Assembly: GCF_019703515.2 (NCBI RefSeq)
Contig: NC_059372.1
Coordinates: forward strand, 11,889,492 to 11,953,491
Direction: 5' to 3'
DNA length: 64,000 bases
Source of the DNA: Myxocyprinus asiaticus
Taxonomy: Eukaryota > Chordata > Actinopteri > Cypriniformes > Catostomidae
The first letter of the stretch is position 1, and every line of letters begins with the position of its first letter. Both the position numbers and the translations under genes were made by a program. Shown in pieces: positions 59,507 to 64,000 of this stretch. The notes under the pieces were generated by a model. It had not been told where the DNA came from. It made no database searches and saw nothing but the letters and a program-made list of their open reading frames with translations.

Positions 59507-61045
59507 AGAGGCCCTATTATGCTTTTTGGGATTTTACCTGTGTAATATAGCTGTTTGTGCATATAAAAGGTCTGCAAAGTTACAAAGCACAAAGTCCACA
59601 CAAAAGGGAGTTATTCTCTCCCACAGACAACACCGCTCAAGAACTACACAAAACGGCTGGATTCTAGTCCAGCCATTTCTTCCGTAAAGTATCTACGTCA
59701 CTATGTAACAGATTTGCATAATGCCCTAAGGGCTACTTTGGCCCGCCCGCCAGGATGAGTTGGGTTAGTGTTGTCGCCATGTCGAGAGGATGCTGTTTTC
59801 TTCACTGCAAAACCTCTTTGTTTGGACTTCCAAAGGCAGATGAATTGAAGAATCAGTTAAAAAAAAAAATTATTATTTACCAGTACAACCACAACCAATG
59901 GCGGATTTTCCAGTCGGTTACTCATGAAAGATGGTGCAGTTCCCACTTTGTTGGGACAATCTGGTGCTTCAGGATCACAACCTGTAAGTATGCTTGATTA
60001 TTTATGGATTTATCTGTTACCGAGAGTTCACAAGCGTAGTTTTGTTTTACACTCAGTACAAAGCTGTAGGCCTTTGCTAACCTGCTAGCTAATGTTATTG
60101 TGTTGAAATAGTTTTGCTAATAAGCTGCAGGTCCACTTTTACCTACAATTGTATAGAATTATGCAGATTGTTTGTCGTTCTTACTATCATGAATAGTGAT
60201 CAAGTGTGGTGATGGATTTATTTTGGATTATATATTGCTCGGATAACCTGCTATGTAATGTTATTGTTTTGGTATGAGTTTACTATTCAGCTGTGGGCCG
60301 GCTTTGACCTAAAACTGTGTAACAAAATGGTCGATCTCAAGAGTCTTATATAATTACAAGCTGTAATGTTACAGCCGCTATCGGTAGTGCTCAGTTAACT
60401 TACTCACTCTCTAATACACCCGGTAATGTCCAACCGGGAGTAAGCCTCTGTTCTCCGTTCATATCTCTGGTGAAAAAAGTTCGGCTACACCCATTCCAGC
60501 AAAAGATGACTAACTTAGATGCACTACGTGTCTTTTACTTGAAGCTTTGTTAGGTTCACAATAATCAACAGTGTACTTGTAAGAAAGCTACTAAATTAAA
60601 ACTTACTACTGTGAAACATCCTGCTCAAGTCGTGCTTGCGAAGGCGGCTCGGGTCGATCATCTTGTTCTTCCAAACTTTCATTATCGGATTCAGACTCAA
60701 ACTGGTACAGCAAAAAACGACGCCATTGTTACCATAGTGTTTACAGCTGTTAAGGAAGCCTGAAACTCAGTTATGGTAAGGGGCGTTACATTTCTGACAA
60801 ACGCTCTACGCAGTTGACCAATCACAACAGACTAGGCCAGCTGACCAATCAGAGCAGACTGGGCATTTCGGAAAGGGGGGCTTTAAAGAGACAGGAGTTA
60901 AATCAGAGCGTCTAAGCCAGAGGATGAAAATAGGTTTAACAGTATGAGGAAAATTATGTTTTTTTAACATTAAAGCATGTAAACCTCTTCTAGTAGACCC
61001 CCAAAATAAAATCATGAACCTGTAAATTAGCATAATATGGGCTCT
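59507..61045 (+). mobile_element. Kolobok-like DNA transposon (TTAA sites, THAP remnant)
   Basis: A 1,539-bp insert bounded by TTAA at 59503-59506 and 61046-61049. TIRs are AGAGGCCCTATTATGC and AGAGCCCATATTATGC. TTAA duplication plus a THAP-type zinc finger is the combination described for Kolobok transposons; piggyBac also uses TTAA but lacks THAP. No transposase catalytic part is visible, so this is a deleted copy. Confidence 0.78.
59755..59997 (+). pseudogene. THAP-like zinc finger fragment of the Kolobok-like element
   Basis: The 80-codon frame includes RGCCFLHCKTSLFGLPK, then NQWRIFQS and RWCSSHF. Cys pairs at the start, 42 residues between the second Cys and the next Cys, then Cys-x2-His and a hydrophobic residue, fit the C2CH THAP layout. 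An A-run (59858-59868) interrupts the middle with Lys and Ile repeats, so frame damage is likely. Confidence 0.6.
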
Positions 61046-61591
61046 TTAAATATTGGTCTATTTCTCACCCACACCTATTATATCGCTTCCTAAGACATGT
61101 ATTTAACCACTGGAGTAGTATGGATGACTTTTATGCTCCCTTTATGTGCTTTTTTGAGCTTCAAAGTTTTGGACCCTGTTGACTTGCATTGTATGGACCT
61201 ACAGAGCTTAGATATTCTTCTAAAAATTATAATTTGTGTTCAGCAGAGAAAATAAAGTCATACACATCTGGGATGGCATGAGGGCGAGTAATGGAGAAAA
61301 TGTTCATTTTTTTTGGCGAACTATCCCTTTAAGAAAGTAAATGGGATCAATATTGAGTTCATGTTGACTTTTAAGCTGCATTGAGGTTTAATACTGCACA
61401 AAGTTGTATTGAACTTGCTCTGTTTTGCTTGAGTTGTCTGTTGCCTTAAATTTAGCAGCAATCTAAAATCAAGAGTAAAAAAAAAAATAAAACAATATTT
61501 AGTCTTACACTGAGCATTTTTAGGGATAAAAATGGTGGCTCACTTAACAGATGTGACAATGAAAACAGGAGAACATTTAAGGATTACAAAC

Positions 61592-61597
61592 TTTAAT
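61592..61597 (-). terminator. Polyadenylation signal ATTAAA of alpha-tubulin
   Basis: TTTAAT on the plus strand, about 116 bp beyond the tubulin stop; an accepted variant signal. Confidence 0.5.
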
Positions 61598-61712
61598 TCA
61601 TAACCATTAAAAAGGAAAATTGACCTTTCAGCAAGTTAAGAACTGGAAAAAGTGAGAAAGAACACACACAAATAATGACAACAGACAGGAAACAATTGAA
61701 GCAAAAGAGAAT

Positions 61713-64000
<2,288 letters not shown>

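Larger units (their letters stand above)
59028..61332. repeat. GTTCACCC-family repeat split by a Kolobok-like element
   Basis: Left part 59028-59506 and right part 61046-61332 are together collinear with the intact copy at 26601-27275. The left starts TTAAGGTATAGTTCACC; the right ends GGCGAACTATCCCTTTAA. Confidence 0.8.

Overview
The window is vertebrate nuclear DNA, most likely a teleost and probably a cyprinid. Genes are split by GT-AG introns. Introns and spacers are crowded with Tc1/mariner, hAT and Kolobok-type elements, tRNA-derived SINEs and short-TIR repeats of the kind that fill zebrafish and carp genomes. There is no operon, CRISPR array, phage or bacterial feature. I assigned genes by reading proteins across splice junctions and comparing them with families I know; no search was run.

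Layout. (1) 1-4126, plus strand: the 3' part of a Rev-erb nuclear receptor gene (best fit nr1d4), entering just after the zinc-finger exons. (2) 9175-10620, plus: intact single-exon mfsd5, a 12-segment MFS transporter. (3) 15455-28966, minus: complete six-exon gdap1l1 (366 codons), with a decayed Sleeping Beauty-like transposon beyond its 3' end and nested Tc1 copies plus a short LTR element in intron 2. (4) 29758-31620: about 1.86 kb of TCTA/TCTG (GATA-type) tandem repeat between two head-to-head genes. (5) 32802-56050, plus: complete five-exon jph2 (782 codons), whose last coding exon is only 81 bp and carries the membrane anchor. (6) 61713-63238, minus: alpha-tubulin, lacking only the usual first exon that holds the ATG.

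The genes are not a pathway. Rev-erb is a haem-sensing transcriptional repressor, mfsd5 a membrane transporter, gdap1l1 a GST-like tail-anchored protein, jph2 a plasma-membrane/SR tether of excitable cells, and tubulin cytoskeletal. Their arrangement looks like conserved synteny: gdap1l1 and jph2 lie close together on human 20q13, while MFSD5 and TUBA1 genes lie on human 12q13. I recall these two human regions being joined on one chromosome in zebrafish.

I found no convincing undescribed functional system. The most informative new observations are structural: a Kolobok-like THAP element whose empty target site is preserved in another repeat copy in the same window; short LTR elements with a tRNA-Phe-type primer binding site; one Tc1 element inserted in another; a hAT-type element with a perfect 8-bp duplication; and the higher-order structure of the GATA-type satellite in the gdap1l1/jph2 intergenic space.
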